DNA of 64,000 nucleotides from Hemicordylus capensis (taxonomy: Eukaryota; Chordata; Lepidosauria; Squamata; Cordylidae), in assembly GCF_027244095.1 (NCBI RefSeq), contig NC_069662.1, positions 54,212,001 through 54,276,000 of the forward strand. The letters are read 5' to 3'. This document shows positions 1 through 13,004 of this stretch, one piece after another. The translations under genes were made by a program, and so were the position numbers. Numbering within the stretch: the first letter of the stretch is position 1; the number at the start of each line of letters is the position of its first letter. Under the pieces are notes generated by a model. That model searched no databases. It was not told the DNA's origin and was given only the letters and a program-made list of their open reading frames with translations.

Positions 1-940
1 AACCCAAAATATTTTTGGGAACATTTCACTCCAGGGAAGGCAGTGGTGACCTCAACATCCCAAGCATGGTGCCCTGTGTGACTGCATGACTCACTGAGAA
101 CGTGAGTTGTTAGCAAAAGAAAAATGAACACTTCAGACCCCACACGGAGGATCCATAATTCAGCAGCTCAATTCTCCACATCTCAGCTGAAAGGACACTC
201 TCTGACTGACATAAAGGTAGTCTGGGAGCTGGGAAAGTGCTTCTACAGGCCAGTCATAACATCTTTTGCTTGCTTTCATGACAGGACAAACTTCCTGGGT
301 GCATACAATACCGTGCGGCCCCTTTGGCAGTTAAAGAGCAATTGAGAGTCTCTCTCGGCCGCGCGGCCCCTTCAGGAGCTAAAAGACCGGCTCTGCCCTG
401 TAGGGAAGAGCCGCTCCTGGGCTGTGCTGCAAAAGCAGTGCCAGCCTTCGTTTAACTGCCAAAAGAGCCGTGCGGCCCCTTTGGCAGTTAAACAGCAACT
501 GAGAGTCTCGGCCAGACCACGCCCCTGCATCTGAGGTCAGACATGGGGGCGTGGCTAGGCCGCCAGTGGTCCTGCTACGCCACTGCTGCAGTTCTAAACT
601 GGTTTTCCTGGTTTCTCCTTGCAAAGCTTATCTGCTCAAACAGCTCTAGCATCAAGCTAACAAAATGGCTTCAAGACAGTCAAGCAAGTGAAACGATTTC
701 CACACGAAGTCCAGATTTCTCTAATGGTTGCCAGCTTGGCAATCATTCTTCTCTCCTGTCATGTGGCTTTGTCATCAAATCTCAAATTACTTGTGATGTC
801 CTCAGATCAACTCACCTGCCTCATGACACAGGAGGGCCCCAAATACATTGTCCACAGTCCCTGCAGCGCTTCGGGATTGGCATGAAACACACCACCAGGA
901 CTACCAAGCCAAAATACACTTTCAGTTCTGTAAGTGCAAA
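1..940. repeat. GC-rich composite repeat with internal direct and inverted repeats; no gene
   Basis: A 40-base unit at 313-352 recurs at 470-509 with few changes. At 451-463 and 480-492 there is a perfect 13-base inverted repeat (TTTAACTGCCAAA). The TACGCC motifs near 570 resemble the hAT-type ends found elsewhere in the window. Open frames here are short and show no family. Confidence 0.5.
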
Positions 941-951
941 GTGTTTCCATC

Positions 952-1075
952 AGAACATAGGAAGCTGCTGCCTACTGAGTCAGACCATAGGTCCATATAG
1001 AGCAGCATTGTCGACTCTGATCGGCAGTAGCTCTCCAGGACTTCAGGCAGTATTTGGATTCCTCTCTCAGGGTTC
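952..1075 (-). repeat. tRNA-type SINE, 3' part, CR1-like tail
   Basis: The segment GAACATAGGAAGCTGC then GAGTCAGACCATAGGTCC is the reverse of the tail shared by the SINEs at 34.9, 50.0 and 61.0 kb. It is degraded. The following 1076-1734 shows no feature beyond a G-run near 1530. Confidence 0.6.
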
Positions 1076-1734
1076 ATGATGATTCTCTCCCCCCACCCCC
1101 TCAGATTGCAGGGGAGGGAGTTGCTTCACTTACTGCCTCCTCCTGGACTAAATTTTGCTTCATCTACTGGACTAAACTTCTCTTGGTCTGGCCTCTCACT
1201 GCAGGGCTCAGACCTCACTTCACCACTATGCAGTAGGCGAGTGATAGACTGGTTGTAGACCACCTCTTGCCATTCCTGCTTGTCATGTAAACCATTATCT
1301 TGAGACCTTCACTGGCAGGTAATTGAGATTCCGCAAATTGTTCAGTACCACACATCTCACTTCTACCTCTTCTTGCTCGCTCCACCTGGAACCAAGCTCC
1401 AAACCCTCCAGTCCAGGGCCTCTGCACTCCTGCAAATCCTCTTTAGTCTATTCTGGGTGGGGTGGTCACTGCTGGCTGAGGTGGTCACTGCTGGCTGAGT
1501 GTGATTATGACCTGTGCTGGGTGCTTTGGTGGGGGGTGGGGGGGGGAGTGGGGAAAGAAATATGTGGGATGGGAATATGTTGTGTTGAAATGTTTCTGCT
1601 ACTGCATATTTGCATACATATACCTGCTTTATATTCTTACATTCTTGTGAGTTCAGTTGCTGTTTGTGCCCTCAGGAACCCACGTGTTAAAAATGCTGTG
1701 TTTGTCACAATGTATGTATTGAACACATAATTTA

Positions 1735-3886
1735 TACCACCCAAAACTCAAGTTCTCTGGGCAGTTTACAAGACAATAAAAACAACCAATAAAAAGATCA
1801 ACACATTTCAACAATTAAAATTTAAAACGTTAAAACTATTAAAACACAATTAAAACAAAAACAACATCTAATTAAAAGCCTGGGTAAACAAATGCGTCTT
1901 GACTGCCTTTTGAAAAGTTGTAAAAGATGGGGAGGCTCTTATTTCAGCAGGAAGTGTGTTCCAAAGCCTCGGGGCAGCAATGGAGAAGGCCCGTCCCTGA
2001 GTAGCCAGCAGACGAGCCGATGGCAACTGCAGATGAACCTCTCCCAGATGAACTCAATGGGCGGTGTGATGCATAGCAAAGAAGGTGTTCTCTTAAATAC
2101 CCAGGGCCCAAGCTCTTTAGGGCTTTATAGGTTATAACCAAAACCTTGTACTTTGCGTGGAAACTTATCGGCAGCCAGTGCAGATCTTTTAAGATAGGAG
2201 TGATATGGTCTCTCCGAGATGACCCAGAGACCAACCTCGCTGCCTCATTCTGGGCTAACTGCAGTTTCCAGACCATGTACAAAGGCAGGCCCACATAGAG
2301 TGCACTGCAGTAGTCAAGTCTGGAGGTGACCAGCAGATGTACTACTGCTCTGAGGTCATTTGTCTCAAGAAATGGACACAGCTAGCATATCAGCTGAAGC
2401 TGATAAAAGGCACTTCTGGCCACTGCCTCAACCTGGGACACCAGGGAGAATTTTGTGTCCAGAAGCACCCCCAGACTGTGTACCTGTTCCATCTGGGGAA
2501 GTGTGACCCCCATCTAGAACAGGAAGATCAACTCCCGAGTTCCGACCCCGCACAATAAGTACCTCTGTCTCATCTGGATCCAGCCTCAGCCTGTTACCTC
2601 TCATCCAGCCCATCACTGCCTCCAGGCAGGCATTAGGGAGGTTATGCCTTCTCCTGATGATGTTGACATGGAGAAATAGATTTGGGTCTCATCAGCATAC
2701 TGATAACACCCTGAACCAAATCTGATGATCTCTCCCAGCAGTTTCATGTAGATGTTAAACAACATCGGAGACAATATGGAGCCCTAAGGGACACCATACC
2801 GAAGTTCAGTTTTTGAAGAACAACAGTCCCCGAGGGACACCATCTGGAATCTGCCTGAGAAGGAGGAGAAGAACCACTGAAAAGAAGTGCCTCCCACCCC
2901 CAACCCTCTCAGCCCCTCCAGAAGCATACTATGGTTGATAGTATTGCAAGCCGCCGAGAGGTCCAAAAGGACCAGCAGAGTCACACTTCCTCTGTCAGTT
3001 CCCAATTGGAGATCATCCATCAGGTCGACCAAGGCTCCCATAGCTCACCCAAAAGCTGGTCTGAAATGGGTCTAGGTAATCAGTTTCATCCAAGATTGTC
3101 TGGAGTTGGGAGGCCATCAACCTCTCAATTACCTTGCCCAGCCATGGAAGGTTGGAGATAGGCCTATCATTGCTCAACTCTGAGGAATCCAAGGCAGGCT
3201 TCTTCAGAAGTGGTCTAATAATTGCCTCCTTAAGGCAAGGAGGCATCCTGCCGTCCCTCAGAGAAGCATTTATGATCTCTACTAGGCCTTCTACAACAAC
3301 CTCCCTGCCAGATAGTATTAGTCAGAGTGGGCAAAGGTCAAGAGAACAGGTGGTAGGCCGCATCACTCCAAGCAGCTTGTCCACATCCTCACAAGTCACA
3401 AACTGAAACTTATCCAGCCTAACCACATAAGAGGAGTCGCTGGACACCTCCAATTCAAACACTGCAGAAATTGTGGGGTCTAAGTCCAAGTCGGCCCAAA
3501 TACGAGATATTTTATCCACAAAAAATTCATTAAACACATCATAGCAGGTAATAGATGGTTCCAAATTCTGATTTGAGGGAGGAGGGGCACTCACTAGCCC
3601 TCTCACAACCCTGAACAACTCTGCTGGACGTGAACTTGCAGACACCATACAGGCTGAAAAGAATAGCTTCTTTGCCGGAGCATAGATCTTAATATGTGCT
3701 CTATGTTGTAATCTGTCCGATTTGAGTCGAGTCTTCCTTTAATTGCGCTCCAGTCATCTACCTCACCACTTCAGCCCCTGTAGTTCTTCCGTATACCAAG
3801 GGGCCAATTTTGAAGTGGGTTGGAGAGGACGCTTAGGTGGAAGCATGTCTACTGCCCTGGGGAGCCTGCTGTTCCAGTTCTCCACC
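1735..3886 (-). mobile_element. L2-type LINE, reverse transcriptase and 3' end
   Basis: Reverse-strand translation gives, in order: WYTEEL and RPAELFRVVRGL, PISNLPWLGKVIERL, LLVLLDLSAACNTINHSML with LGDCCSSKTELRYGVP, and C-terminal HITPILKDLHWLPISFHAKY. These are reverse transcriptase and C-terminal blocks of L2-group LINEs. The reading frame is broken many times. The 3' end lies near 1735-1860 in AT-rich tail sequence. It continues at 5837 beyond a hAT insertion. Confidence 0.85.
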
Positions 3887-3958
3887 AGGGCATCCAGAGG
3901 CGTAACTAGGGAAAATAGCGCCTAGGGCAAGCACTGAAATTGCGCCCCTGTCCACACA

Positions 3959-4015
3959 GGAATGATGGGACTTGTAGTCAACGATATCTGGAAATCCTTG
4001 TTAAAAGGAACACTG
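3959..4015. mobile_element. Half of a palindromic hAT element
   Basis: The sequence GATGGGACTTGTAGTCAAC followed by AAGGAACACTG is the right half of the palindromic element seen whole at 15053-15188. Confidence 0.55.
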
Positions 4016-4632
4016 TACCCTAGACATGGTTGTTGATCAAAACCTGAAAACATGAGCCATCTCTGTAAAAGACTTAGAACAACAGTCAGGAGTTATGCGA
4101 GGATTCCAAGTGTCATTTTCTCTGTCTCATCTCATTCTTTTTTTAAAAAACCATGACTTTGTCCTAGAGGATCACCTGCCCAAATAGCCACTAGCAAAAT
4201 AGGAGGAGAAGAAGGTGGTGGTGGTGGGGGGGTGGGGGGGGTCTATAAACCAGTGAATGATTCCTGCCAGCCTTTGTCTTCTGATGACTGTTGGCTCATG
4301 ATGGGGTATATGTGCATTCACCACACCAGTCCTTACTTTGACACCAAGAGGGAGGAGGATACATTAGTTTGCCACACTAGACAGAGGCATTTGCAACAGG
4401 AGCAGACAGCCAAGTTCTGCCAGGGCCAAAACCAGCCCCTGCCAGACTAAGAAATCATTGTAATTTGCCCCTTCCTGACACAAGCAGTGTGCTGTTCTTT
4501 TATTATTGACTCTAACTCTCAGATATCCCAGTCATGGATGGAAAATTCTGGGTCAATTTACAAGAGACACATTTTCTACATGGAAGTTTCTTCTGTGCAG
4601 GTGTTGTGCAGAAACCCATGTGTAGTGACCGC

Positions 4633-4830
4633 CAGGGGCATAGCAAGGTTGGAATGGGCCAAGATGAGATTTTAAAATGGGCCCCCAGCCCCTCAAAGTC
4701 CAGGGCCTCCACACATCCCAGGCCCCCAAGGATTGAAGTCTGATATTTCAAAATAAGTATGCTGCCTGGAAATACATTTCACTGAATACACACATGCACA
4801 CTTCACAGTATAAAGTGATATACATTGAGT
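4633..4830. mobile_element. CAGGGGC-type hAT element, one end
   Basis: It starts CAGGGGCATAGCAAGGTTGG and then GGGCCAAGATGAGATTTTAA, matching the end of the elements at 32196 and 54777. The other end is not evident, so the right limit is approximate. Confidence 0.5.
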
Positions 4831-5029
4831 ACTATATATTTGTGCTACTTTTAATGCCTAGAACACACTAGCAACGCTAATTATTAAAATGACCCCCTCG
4901 CTGCAGATTAGCAAAGGAGACTTTCAACCATGCAGGGTGAGCCTATGTTTGTTTCCTCAGAATTCTGAACAAATTCAGTAAAGTTTGATTCCAGGAGGTT
5001 TTTCACAAGAGGCTTTTAAAGCGCTTTAA

Positions 5030-5120
5030 CACACATCTCCTCTGGAATGGAGATGCTGCATTCACATATTGGCCAGATTTACCCTGAAGTCCCTGCAAGT
5101 TATTGGAGAGCAGTTCACAC
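5030..5120. repeat. Dispersed repeat, copy 1 (second copy at 33550)
   Basis: A core with GGATTTACCCTGAAGTCCCT-like sequence and ACACACAA close by is shared with 33550-33640, in the same orientation. The family is not recognised. Confidence 0.5.
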
Positions 5121-5836
5121 ACAAGAAAAATAAAATAAAATAAAAGCACAACACATGCTTCACAGTTCTCACTCAGACCTTCTGAGCTGTAAAACAACTT
5201 GAACATAAGTGCATTTATAAATGAAAGAAAGAATGAATGGATAAATAAATATTTGTTCCAGAAGTTTTTGTAATTTTTTGACATGAAACAAGCCACTTAT
5301 AGGCCTTTTAAGATAGTTTTTGTTTTTAAAGCCAGCACATTTTTCAGTCTGTTTTAAATTAAATATTCAGAGACTTCTCAGTCTTGCCCCACTACCCATA
5401 TCAAAGCCCTATGGCAAGCAGATCCCTATATACGGGGGTAACCACAAAAAGGAATTCACAGCCTACCTTGCAAAGGCTGTGCTGGATGGTCTGGTCTGCT
5501 GCAGGGAGCTCTGCCAGCCTCCTTCCTGTCTTGCTGGGGCCTGCCGAGTTCAGGCTTCAGGGAGGCCTACTCGGAGGCCTCTCTGGAAGCCCCACCTACC
5601 AGACGATCAGCTGAGAGGCGGGGAGAGAAGAGCTCTGCAGTTTGCAGGCCATGCCAATCCTAGGCCTTGTTGCCGATCCTAGCCCGGAGCTGGAGGCAAG
5701 TGGCTGAGGGCTCCTGGGGCTGGGCAGAGGGGCAATGGGGTGGAGGTGGCAGGAACTGGCGTGGCGCCCCCACCTCAATGGCACCTAGGGCACGTGCCCT
5801 GCCTGCCCCACCCCCAGTTCCGCCTATGAGGGCATC

Positions 5837-5990
5837 TGCAGGATCACCGGCAGAGCCAACACTAAATCCCTCTAAGGCTTCTTGGAACCCTATTGGATCC
5901 AATAACCATTCTAATGGGCAGACCATTCTAATGGCCCCAAATTAAGCCAAAATTATCACCAGGTCCTCGCCCTCATTGCCCCCCAAAGTG
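5837..5990 (-). mobile_element. Continuation of the L2 LINE beyond the hAT insertion
   Basis: Sequence after the second AGGGCATC duplication plausibly continues the L2 towards its 5' part. The outer limit is uncertain. Confidence 0.5.
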
Positions 5991-5999
5991 GCTCCCCCA

Positions 6000-6985
6000 A
6001 AGGAGCGACCCCCTTTGATGACGCCCCTTTGGTGGTGATCCTGCCACCACAGGGCAGCAGCCCTTTTATAAGCTCAGAAAGATGGCTAATCTGGGCAGCT
6101 GACCTTCAGGAACTCCTGATTCACCCCCTCTGGCCCTGATCCTGCACAGACTCACCTGCAGGGCAGCAGCTACAGCCCCACGTGTTGTGGGGCACACAGG
6201 CTGGCAAGCTGACAACAGCAGACAGCAACCACACAGGCTCTCACCACTGGGCAGCCGCTGTCTCTGGGAAGCAGATATTAAAGCCTCCTCCTCCTCCCTA
6301 CAAAGCTTCTGGCAACTGAGGCTGTTGTAGCATGTGTTGAAGCTATATGTTGTAGCTGCTGCTGTTATGATCCTTTGGGCAGCCGCACAGTACCTGGCAA
6401 CACTATATGTAATGGCAGGCTTAGAGTCAGAGAGTAGCAAGGAGCTGTAGAATTTTCGGACGACCTGGGTACTTGCTTAGCAATGGAAGGATGAGCGAGG
6501 CACTGTAAGAAAAATGAGATACTTCGGAGTTCTCTCTTCACATATGAAGAATGGAAAAACTCAGAAGTTCTCAGGGGGCTAGGTTCTTGCTTATGCTTAG
6601 CTTGTTTTGCTCCCTCAAGATTCACAAAAACTTGCAGATAAGGAATGAAAATTGACAGTATTAATTTTTCCCCTAGAATCCTAACAGTGTTCAGTTAGTA
6701 AAAGCAAGAGACAGTTTTAAGTTCAATCAAGTCCACAAACATTTAACAGAAATTTTCTATTGTTAAAAATCAAAAGTGTTCTTATAATACCTCTTCCTGT
6801 TTCTCGCAGTTACACGTTGTGGTGACTTCTCTGTTCGAATCTCCTGTGCTCCTTCCTCTTCTTCCTCCCTTTCTCTCCCTCTAAAAACTTTTAATAGCCC
6901 CTCTTTTAAGCTCGATTGTGGAGTCACCCCCACAACTTTGCTTCCCACTCTTACTAATAATGATTGGTCAGAAGAATCCACACCG
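6000..6985 (-). mobile_element. Possible LTR retroelement fossil (pol end and LTR-like sequence)
   Basis: On the reverse strand a basic, glutamate-rich reading stretch at 6763-6981 resembles the C-terminal tail of an LTR-element pol. It is followed by LTR-like sequence with a TATAAAA-type box near 6065. It is broken and old. No full gene set is present and the family is unassigned. Confidence 0.25.
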
Positions 6986-7259
6986 TGGATAACCTATAAC
7001 CCAATTTGTCTCCCCTTTTGAAGTATCGACCCTTTGGTCACTTCATGAATGTGCGTAAATGAAACCTACAAAAGCTACATCATAGGTGTTTTGATCGAAA
7101 CTCATGGAAACATTGTGGTTTGAGCATGTTCTGTCCTAATGTACTCGAAGTAAAATATAGACTAAATTGGGGAAGTATCCTGATGTGTCACCCGAAATAC
7201 CATCTGACATTTCAATTTAAAAAGGCATTTCATGACATCTTGGAAACATGCTTGGACAT

Positions 7260-10200
7260 AGCACACCTGTCATCTCAGGCCCCAAAAGCCCAACTCTCCT
7301 AAAACCAATGGCAAGCACACTGGTCAACTTGGCCATAGAACAAGAAAATGCCCTATCCTTTGTCTAACAGCACAAATGACTCTATAGAACGAGCAGTATA
7401 GGAGGACATGCTCCATAGTTTCTATCTGCCCTAATCCACAGGGGAATAGTCGCTCTGTGAATGGGATCCCTCTATAGTGGCCTTTCAGCACTGCCGAGGG
7501 GAGGCCATGGCAGTGAGCCAAAGTGAATGCCTTTCTGTGGTTAGGGACCTCCAGTTGGGTGAGGTATGCTGCTGGAGAGGCAGAGTATCTAAGCCTGTCA
7601 GTGATATAAAATTTTGGAACACTGCTGAGATCAGTTTGGTGCTCAGTGTCTATAATGCTCTGTTTGATGGTTGCTTTTGCCTGATGGTAGCCCATGTTGA
7701 GCAAGGTCGGGGGAAGAGGCCTAATGCAGCTATTTTTGCCTCAGTTGTCTGAATCCAACTATATTGGTAATCGTTGTGTAAGGTTAGGGGGGCAAGACCA
7801 ATTGAGCAAGAGGACAGTCTGAGCCAATATCAGAGAGTGGCCACCCACACCCTAGCCTCAATCTTGATCAGACCTATCTCCAGGTGCAAAGTGGCACTGG
7901 AGACACATCTCGGAACACAGAGCGCTGCTCTCAGGAATTTAGATTGTACATGTTCCAGAGTCGCAATATTGAGAGAAGGGACCAGTTGTGCACCATAGAG
8001 GAGTTGAGCTAGTGGCTTGGCTATGAACAGTTCAAGAGCCGCGGGTAGATAAATTGCCTCCGTTTGTCCACAGGAATTGGAGAATGGTAGAAAAGTTTCT
8101 CTGGGCATTTAGAGCCACGTGTTCTCCATGAGCTTTTCTAGAGCCACCAGAATGAAAAACTACTCCCAAGTATTTGAAATGCGCAACTTGCTCAATCTCA
8201 TGTCCCTTGATCCTCCAAGAGTGGATCTTGGGCTCCTGGCAAAGGCCATGATTTTAGTTTTGTGATAGTTAATTTCCAGGCCGTCCTCCAGTACAACATC
8301 AGGGCCCTGAGTGCTCTTCTAAGGCCGATGGGGGTCCTTGAGAGGATGGCTGCATCATCCGCATACAACAGGATGGCTATGTGTCTCCCCGTGAGCTTAG
8401 GATGGTGGAAATCTGGATTGCTGAGCTGGTCCACCATAGAGTTAATGTAGAAATTGAATAGAAGTGTGGCCAGAATGCATCATTGTTTGATGCCCTTCTG
8501 AATTGGTACAGCTCTTGTGAAGTGGCCTCGTGGGGTACATCTCACCTTGAGTGAAGTGTCCAGATGCAGGGTGTGAAGAAGATATAGCAGACGCCGGTCA
8601 ATGGAGGAGGCCTCCAATTTCTCCCATAGTTTGACACATGAGATGGAATCAAATGCAGCCTTGAGATCAATGAAGGCGGCATGAAGTGAGGAGTATTTTC
8701 CAATGAGATGCAGAAGAAGTATTTTCCAATGAGCTGCTATAAGACTAGGCACTGATCAATAATAGAGCGCCCTTCTCTGCTTGTTCCTCAGCAAGGAGAT
8801 TTTCCTGTTCCAGCCAATCCCTGTTTCCTGTATCAGTGTCTCGCATAAAGTTTGCTGATGGTGTAGAGCAAACTGATGGGTCTGTAACTGGCAGGATCAT
8901 CCTTCTTGCCCTTTTAAAATATGGGGGCAATGATCACTACCCCCAAGTCCTTGGGAATTTGACCATTCGTGTCTATATAGGTAAAGAGTGATGCCAGGAT
9001 AGGGGCCCACAAGTCCAGATTATTTTAACAGCCTTTGGTGTAATAAGGTCTTCACCTGGAGCCTTTCCTGGTCTTAGTTGGGCAACTAGACTGTGGATCT
9101 CTGAAGTTAACATCGGAGCCCATGCTGGAGTATCCTCAATGGCGCAGGAGGAGCTTCTACAAACGGCAGCAGGGTCTTTGTATAAATCATGAAAGTGTTT
9201 CTCCCAGATTCCTGGATGAATATGACAATCCAAGTGATTTCGGCCATAGCTGGGAGAGTGCTTTGTAAGACGCCAGAACATGGCAGAGTCTTTGGATCTA
9301 ACGGCCTGAATGAGTCCCATCCAGGCCTCTTTTTTCTTACAGGCCAGCAGAAGTTTGTACTGTCTTTTCTGCTGAAGAAGATTCTGTGCGGCCCACAGAC
9401 CAGAGCTAGATTTATAGACTTGATAGGTGTTGGCAAGGGCTTTTTTGGTGTTAACACAGTCCTTATCAAACCATTGCTTGGAGGCCGATTGACGCTGTAC
9501 ATGTGGCTCACGGTTCTTACGAGAGAGGAGCTGCTGTAGTTCCTAGACTAGGGCATTGTAGAGCTTCAAAGGCGCAGAGGTAGGGTCATTATTTAGCAGG
9601 GATGATTGGATGCATTGCAGGTGGTCAGAGGCAAGTAGCTCTCTTAGCACTTGATCCAGTTGTGGTGACCATTTAGCATGGCAGTATGCTCTTCCCACCA
9701 AGGATATGGAGGAATTGTAGTAGATCTCTATGTGGAACTGATAAATGAAAGGCTTCAGGAGTAGCAAAATGGGAAGATGGTCACTGTCAGATTTGGGGGT
9801 AACCTCAAATCTCTCCACCAAAGGAAGCAGGTTCCTTGAGGTGATAAAGTAATCAATCAGGCTCATTCTGGAGCCGGTGAGATAGGTAAACTTGGCAGGG
9901 TGATCATTTTCAAACGAGCTGTTCAGAATGGAGAGGATAAGTCTGATGGTCATTAGACTCAAAGAAAGACCCGCATAATTTGACCTTTGGTCCTTAGAGG
10001 GACAGATAAGAGGAAGCCCGTTTGCCACGGGAGCAGGGCTGGGTGGATGGGCCCTCTGTTGAGTGTGTGGTCATCAGGGCCCAGTCTGGCATTTAGGTCA
10101 TCACCCATCACCACAAATGCATCAGGAATGGAGAGAAGGAGATCTGCTACGTAGTTTTCAAGTTCAGTCCACATTGCTATGACCTGTATCTTCTTACATT

Positions 10201-10260
10201 GGGGAGGGAGATAGATATTAATGATCAACAGTTTGCATCGGCTGAATTGGACTGTCTCCC
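7260..10260 (-). mobile_element. APE-type LINE, I/Vingi-like group, nearly full ORF2 span
   Basis: Reverse-strand reading gives endonuclease blocks (INIYLPP, VVMGDDLNARLG, SLIDYFI, SDSDHLPILL), then reverse transcriptase (FIDLKAAFDSIS, LLYADDAAIL) and a C-terminal region with HVLLYC. The order is that of an APE endonuclease plus RT LINE. The frame is interrupted repeatedly, including a small RT duplication near 8690-8730. The C-terminal region matches the copy at 63455-64000. The clade name is tentative. Confidence 0.75.
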
Positions 10261-10284
10261 AAGTAAAGAAAGTTCTAATGGGGG

Positions 10285-10933
10285 CTCAAGCAACTTTATC
10301 GGCTATTTGTTCCTTGATTGAACAAGGCATTTTGAAAATTGCTTCTCCTGACTGTGTCCCTGATAGGGAGAGGACTAAACTCAACTAAGTACTAGTTCAG
10401 TACTAAACTAAAGAAACTAAAGACCAGGTTGGCCACAAATATAACACTTTTCATGATGAGACATTAAACCAGGAACTACCAAATATAGAGATACTCCTTT
10501 TTATTCTGAACCATTTTATGATAGGTCTGCCCTACATTTGTTGGTCCTAGGGGCATTGAAGTCCCAGTCTCTGCAAGCTGTGAATACTCTGGTGACAATA
10601 AATGAGTTCTGGGATAGTTCTGAAATAACACTCATAGGGAGAAGTAAGATTGCTGTGACAAGGGATAAGGTAGATGAGGCTATCCTGGCTGGAAAGCCCA
10701 CTTTTAAACTCTATGACCAAGTCAGTAATAGGGAGCAAGGAATCCACCAATATACTAATTCATCCTTGAGAGCTTCCAGGGACCCTGATCCCAAGGAATC
10801 TCCCATTCTTACCTTGACCAATTGGACAATAAAGGACAAAGCAGGCTCATTTTCAGGGAAAGAGGCCATCCTACATAGGAGGGGGACAGTTGCTCCCCGC
10901 AATTTGCTAAGTATAAAAGAATCACTGAACTGA
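10285..10933 (+). other. Unassigned open segment, possibly from a retroelement
   Basis: A 131-codon open frame (10538-10933) is preceded by sequence reading AICSLIEQGILKIASP, which recalls the start of retroviral-type reverse transcriptase domains. No further motif supports this and no LTRs are evident. If viral in origin it is a broken fossil. Confidence is low. Confidence 0.2.
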
Positions 10934-12484
10934 ATTGATAGATTGGCCCCGGACAGAGAAACAGAGATATGTCATGCATATGACACTCTTAAAAGTTGCA
11001 AAAAACAAACAAACAAACAACAGCAACGATAATATCTGGGAGGTACTGTTAAAGTGGAAATTGATTATGTGGAGGTTAATAATGGCATTATCTGGTTGAT
11101 TTCTGTATGTTATGTTAGAAAAAGTGCCCTGATGGATGGAGTGCGCCTTCCTTCTCTCCAACACTGTTTTCCAGATCTAAAATTCTGATTAAGCTGCTGA
11201 AGTCTGCAACAATAAAAGTAAGACATCATGCAGGTAGGGATCTATCTGTCCCCCACCCTCACCCATTGTGAGGTGAATGCATGGCTTATCTGTGTAGTTT
11301 TAGTTGGGGAGCAGCATCTCCATCAGCATCCTATAGAGAAGTGATTCATAGCGATTGGAACAAGCAAGCCACATTGGAAAAGGTTAGGCCTCCGGAAACC
11401 TCTGGCAAAGATGTCAACTAGGGATGTGCATCTCAATATGGGCATTATCTGCCAATAGTGATGAACCTGAAAACAACCCAGAGTAAAAGGGGGAAAAACA
11501 CACCCAGATGTTGCTGCCTCTTCGGTTACTCGATACCCTACCTGGGTGGGCTGTACTCTTCTCTCTCCCCCCACAACTATTTCCCTGGGAGATGACCTTT
11601 ACATGATGATACCACTGTGCCCATATGTGGCAAAGCCCACAACTCACCTTCCCAAATCCTTGTCTATTAATGGGGTGACATCAAACCTTTCCCTGAAATG
11701 TCACGAATCAGAAGAATCTGCAGAGGGTTGCGCAAGTCCCTGTGGGTGTGTTATGGATCAAGATGTCCACAACGCATCCATTGTTGACAACACATACTCG
11801 GGATCCACTGGTTGGCACAGGCATCATCATGACACAGAGCAAAACATTACCTCGAAAGGCAGAATCTGTTAATTAGCCGTGCAGTTCTGATGCTCTGAAC
11901 TTCTTTATTTCAAAAAAGCAAGCCTCTAGCCCTCAGTGTGATGCTTTACTAGGAGCTTACAAGTTTCTTTTCTTTTCACTCAGGCTGCTCAATACCTTCA
12001 GAAGAAATCCTCAGAAGAGGCAGGATTTCCCCATCTCAGCATCTCTGTTCCAAACGTGTTGACCTAATTCTAGGGCCAAAGGAAAACTCTCTTTCTCAGT
12101 GTCCATAGAGCTATCTATCTTCTGCACCTTTAGGTCTCAACCACACTCCAGTTTCTAGTGTTGTTGCCAGGTGTGAGCTATAGCTACGAGACAGGACCCA
12201 CCTGTTTCCTCTGGCATGGGCAGCATTAGAGACAGTAGCTCAGCTCCCATGCTATGGGGGTCCTCACCCACAGCTGCCATCCCCATCTGGAGGTGAAATG
12301 TGGTACAGCCACCAAGTGCAAGTATTTACTCAGTTAGAATTTCCATACCATTTCCCATTTATAAATATTTAAAAAATAGTTTCTGTAGAATCCAAGGGAA
12401 AGAGTTGTGATATGCAAGGACAAGGCAGTGGAATGGAATCAGGAATATTAATAGATTAATGAAATAGATAGTATGTACAGAGAG
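10934..12484. other. Gene-free stretch, no confident feature
   Basis: It contains an AAAC-rich run near 11000 and a TAGGGATGTGCAT motif at 11418 that matches one end of the hAT family at 30464 and 38601, without a visible partner. I see no splice-bordered exon. Confidence 0.4.
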
Positions 12485-12816
12485 TAGGGGCATAACTATA
12501 ATAGGACAAGGGGAGACAGTTGTCTGGAGAACACTGCTTGGGGGGGGGCAGAGGCAAGTCACATGACTGACTCCCTCCAGCTGCGCACCCGCCCGGGCTT
12601 CCTTCAGTTGTCTTCATCCTCTAAAATTGATGTGAGTGTTAAGACCTGGAGCTACCAGAACAGCATATCCCTATATCCCTATCTATTACTATGCTTTTTG
12701 TTACCACTATTCAGCCTCATTTAAGATTTCTTTACTTCATGAGCTGAGCTTCAGTGAAGGGGGGGGGCAGTTTAATATCTTGTAACTGGGCCCACTCCAA
12801 CCTTGCTACGCCCCTG
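12485..12816. mobile_element. CAGGGGC-type non-autonomous hAT element, 332 bp
   Basis: The ends TAGGGGCATAACTATAATAG and TTGCTACGCCCCTG form an imperfect inverted repeat. A perfect 8-base duplication ACAGAGAG flanks it (12477-12484 and 12817-12824). It is the unfilled twin of the element at 43530-45142. Confidence 0.88.
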
Positions 12817-13004
12817 ACAGAGAGGCAAGTGCAGACCGCTTTTCAGTGCTCTTGCTGCTGGCTGTTTTATGAGCCCTGCTTCTTCTCCAGTACTGGAATA
12901 TAAGTAACTAAAGCCCCATTCAAAAGCTGGCCTGGATCAAGGAATGGATTAACCCCAAACACCACAATTTCCAATCAGACGTCATCTTAGAAAAGCATTT
13001 TAAA

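Larger units (their letters stand above)
3895..5828. mobile_element. hAT-type DNA transposon, about 1.9 kb, inserted in the L2
   Basis: The ends are imperfect inverted repeats (CAGAGGCGTAACTAGGG at left, CCCCAGTTCCGCCTATG at right). A perfect 8-base target duplication AGGGCATC lies at 3887-3894 and 5829-5836, and L2 sequence resumes after it. No transposase is readable. Inside lie pieces of other hAT elements at 3959-4015 and from 4633. Confidence 0.75.
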
